Shown here: in pieces, positions 61,666 through 64,000 of the stretch | Layout of the letters: every line of letters begins with the position of its first letter | Numbering within the stretch: the stretch's first letter is position 1 | DNA from: Pleodorina starrii | Lineage: Eukaryota > Chlorophyta > Chlorophyceae > Chlamydomonadales > Volvocaceae | Direction of reading: 5' to 3' | DNA length: 64,000 nucleotides | Assembly (NCBI GenBank): GCA_030267565.1 | Contig: BRXU01000004.1 | Location: forward strand, 4,532,501-4,596,500 | Made by a program: the position numbers and the translations under genes | Notes under the pieces: generated by a model | What the model was told of the DNA's origin: nothing | Database searches by the model: none | Seen by the model: only the letters and a program-made list of their open reading frames with translations

Positions 61666-62731
61666 TGCCATCGGGCATGTCCTGGCATGTCTCGCGCGCG
61701 TCCATCCCGGGCACGTTTTGCGCTGGTTCTGCTCCGTCAACAAAATTAAATAATAAGAGGCAAACGAAGCCGCTGCATGTCGGGCGACAAGCGCCCGGTT
61801 CCGCTAGAAAATAGTCGCGCCAAATCGACCACACGATGAGCCGCGGCGGCTCGATGGCGGTTCGGATCAAGGAATCTCTCTCGCGAAGCTGCCCTGATCC
61901 AATGCTTTGGCGAACGTGCTGGAAACATGGAATGCTCGAAAACGCGATCGTCGACCCGCGGCCGGTCCCGGGATGGAGCTCGACTGACCTCGAGAGAAAC
62001 GTGCTTGGAACGCCGGCATGTTGGAATAGTCAAGAACCCGGATGTCATCACGTGCAGGCCAGCGCCCTTTCAGGCTTGCAAAGGCCCAGGGCAACCTTGC
62101 CGGCGCGTCCTAACCCTCGTAAATTCGCTCGACACAAAAACAGGCGCGTCCCAAGGGTCGTTGGCATCCCAAGTGCGAAAGCTGGCCTTCGCACTTTGGA
62201 GGCTGCTGCTGTCGTTTCGCCGCCCGCACATGACACATTCAGGTCCTGAACAGCTTCACTACCACCTAGCCATGGGATGCGCGCCCCTCCGCGTGGTCCG
62301 GACTCCCTGGGTCGACCCCTCAAAACAGCCCCCAAAGTAGCGCGACGGCCCCAGCAACAGAAAGTTACCACACGCGGCATCTCCAACATTCCAACAAAAG
62401 AAAATAATCGAATTATCATAGCTTTTTACGACTCTGTCAGTAGACGAGGACGAGGCGAAGATTGCCTTCGACGAGCATGCTGGCGTTGGTCGTTCTAGCC
62501 TTGGGCGGCCTTATATGGTGCGGAAACCGCCCGACGCTTGGCATCCAAGCGGTGCCCGCCAGTTCCGTCTCCCAGAGGCCTTTCCATGTCGCGGGGATTC
62601 GGCAAATCGGCGGCTGCTGGCTGCCTGAATAACCGGTTACTCTTTTCGCGCCCTGCCTGTGCCTTGCACCGCTGTTCCGCTCTAACCCTGTTTCCCTCTG
62701 CTCCGACCCACATCGCGCTCAAAGCTTCATC

Positions 62732-63634
62732 ATGTCTGGCTTAGATCCTGAAGGAAAGGAACTGTCGCACACATCGCATGCCAACCCAGATCGGCAGGGT
62801 GGGGAGTGGGTTTGACTGTACTTGAGACCCACCGCACCCCCACAATACCACCCGGCCCTTCCCCCTCGCCTTTACGAGCAGTGCCGCGCAGCCCCCCCCG
62901 CCGCCGGCCCCGTCACCGGCGGCGGCGGGCAACCGCAGCAGTGCCGCTGCAACCGCGCCCCCACCGGCAGCAGCAAACGCCTCCGCTGGTGGACGAAATG
63001 TCTCCAGCGCCAAGGTACTTCCCGCCACGCCGCCGCAGCACTCCGGCCCCGACTTGCCAGTGGCCCAGCTGGAGGCGGCACAGGCAAGGGAAGGTGCTGC
63101 GGCCGGGGCTTGGTTCTGAAAGGAAGTGAAGGGAAATGAAAGAAAAAGGCCGGAGCCAGCCCCAACCCTCAAGGGCCCGACGGGTCGGTCCTTGACCCTT
63201 GCGCGGATGGGGAATTGGGGATGACGACACGGTAGCGGCGCCGGGTTGGCGGCGGGATGGGGAGGGCGGCATCGTAGGGACGGCCGGGCCACGCCAAAAG
63301 CCCCTCCCCGGCTGCCCGCCCCGCCGCCGCCTAGCGCCCCCTGCCTGCCCCTCCCACCATGGGGGCTGCATACCCGCCGCACCGACCCCCAACCCCTGCC
63401 TTTACCCCCCTCCCCCCCCCCCCCGCCATGGCCCCCGCACCTCCCTCCCGCCTCCACGTGTCTCCCTGTCACAGGGGCAGCAGGCCTGTGTGTTGCTGCT
63501 GCAGCTGGACACCAACCAGTCGAGCTTCAAGCTGGGGGGCGGCATGTCGGACCCGCTGCAGATCACCGTCAAGACGGCCGCCAACGGGACTTCCATACCG
63601 GCCGTGGGCACGATACCGGTGCTCCTAGTCAATG
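62732..63634 (+). CDS. Unrecognised protein, 5' exons only (continues past the window)
   Basis: Three exons with agreeing phases: 62732-62809, 62892-63083, 63475-63634; the last ends in phase 1 at a GTGCGG donor, so more exons must follow beyond the window or in its last 360 bases. The start ATG lies in TCATCATGTCTGG. Exon 1 is hydrophilic (MSGLDPEGKELSHTSHANPD). Exon 2 is Pro/Ala/Ser-rich linker. Exon 3 looks folded and beta-rich: GQQACVLLLQLDTNQSSF, then ITVKTAANGTSIPAVGTI. I do not recognise a family. Intron 2 appears to use a GC donor (CAG|GCAAGG). A non-plastid protein is suggested by the start, but this is weak. Confidence 0.55.
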
Positions 63635-64000
63635 GTGCGGGCCGGGCCGCGTCAGGGGGGGTGTTACCTCTCACTTGAGGAGCGACAGCGGGCTGGGCTG
63701 GGGCGGGGGGAGACTGGGGCGAGCTGGGCTGGGGCGGGCCGGGCTGGTATGGGCCCGGGATTGCTTGGACGGGCAACGGACTGGGCCGGGGGGGGGGGCA
63801 GGCTGGCTTGGACCGGATGCTGAGGTTGGGTTGAGTCGAGCGCTGGGGGTCGTGTACTGCTCCGGGCTGTGTTGCTGCCGGACTGGGCTGAGCTGGGCTG
63901 GGCAGGGCTGCTGCTTTACTGGGCCAAAACCGCGACCCTCCCCCGCCGCCCGCCACTGCGACCCTCCCCCCCCCGCCTGCGCTTCGTCTTATGTCGTATG
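63635..64000. other. Presumed intron of the right-edge gene
   Basis: Rich in GGGCTGGGC-type repeats and a C run; no exon recognised before the window ends. Confidence 0.4.

Larger units (their letters stand above)
60500..62731. other. Intergenic: CPP1 3' region and 5' region of the right-edge gene
   Basis: A gcgtaggcgt-type repeat is at 60958-61023. Other open frames lack family motifs. From about 61700 the DNA resembles ordinary intergenic sequence. No gene is called. Confidence 0.5.

Overview
The window is nuclear DNA of a unicellular green alga, most likely Chlamydomonas reinhardtii or a close relative. The signs are very high GC, intron-dense genes with short exons, Ala/Gly/Gln-rich low-complexity coding DNA, TGTAA polyadenylation signals, many minisatellites inside introns, and a gene set that mixes plastid, mitochondrial and cilium-type functions. 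Nothing looks bacterial or viral. Gene models were built by hand: exons were joined only where splice sites and codon phase agree, and family matches come from remembered motifs, not from a search.

Layout from left to right. (1) 1-7229, minus: Der/EngA double GTPase, running off the left edge. (2) 7548-9345, plus: mitochondrial phosphate carrier, head-to-head with Der. (3) 11400-12605, minus: NTAN1-type N-terminal asparagine amidohydrolase. (4) 14805-18078, plus: F-box-like leucine-rich-repeat protein. (5) 18779-20694, minus: DUF3172 protein, head-to-head with (6) 20949-26227, plus: O-acetylserine (thiol)lyase, whose seventh intron holds a non-autonomous DNA transposon. (7) 27059-31984, plus: tandem CCCH zinc-finger protein of the tristetraprolin type. 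(8) 34953-36458, minus: intronless RING/TPR protein, head-to-head with (9) 36712-40004, plus: PRMT1-type arginine methyltransferase. (10) 42674-47571, minus: plastid terminal oxidase. (11) 49583-53553, plus: CTD-interaction-domain protein with a long low-complexity tail. (12) 54449-58277, plus: CCDC13-like coiled-coil protein. (13) 58448-60499, plus: CPP1-type J-like plastid membrane protein. (14) 62732 to the right edge, plus: start of an unrecognised gene.

There is no operon-like logic. Five products (Der, cysteine synthase, PTOX, CPP1 and probably DUF3172) are expected in the plastid, so the segment is rich in organelle genes, but it also holds RNA-control genes (CCCH, CID) and protein-modification or degradation genes (NTAN1, RING, PRMT1). 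Three gene pairs share divergent promoters of only 253-318 bp.

The most unusual signal is an apparent excess of GC-AG introns: 7 of about 77 modelled introns. Others are a 17-nt microexon in PTOX, a minisatellite made of two interlocked palindromes in CCDC13, a >300-residue C-terminal extension on Der, and a stop codon lying inside a polyadenylation signal. I did not find a clearly new multi-gene system.
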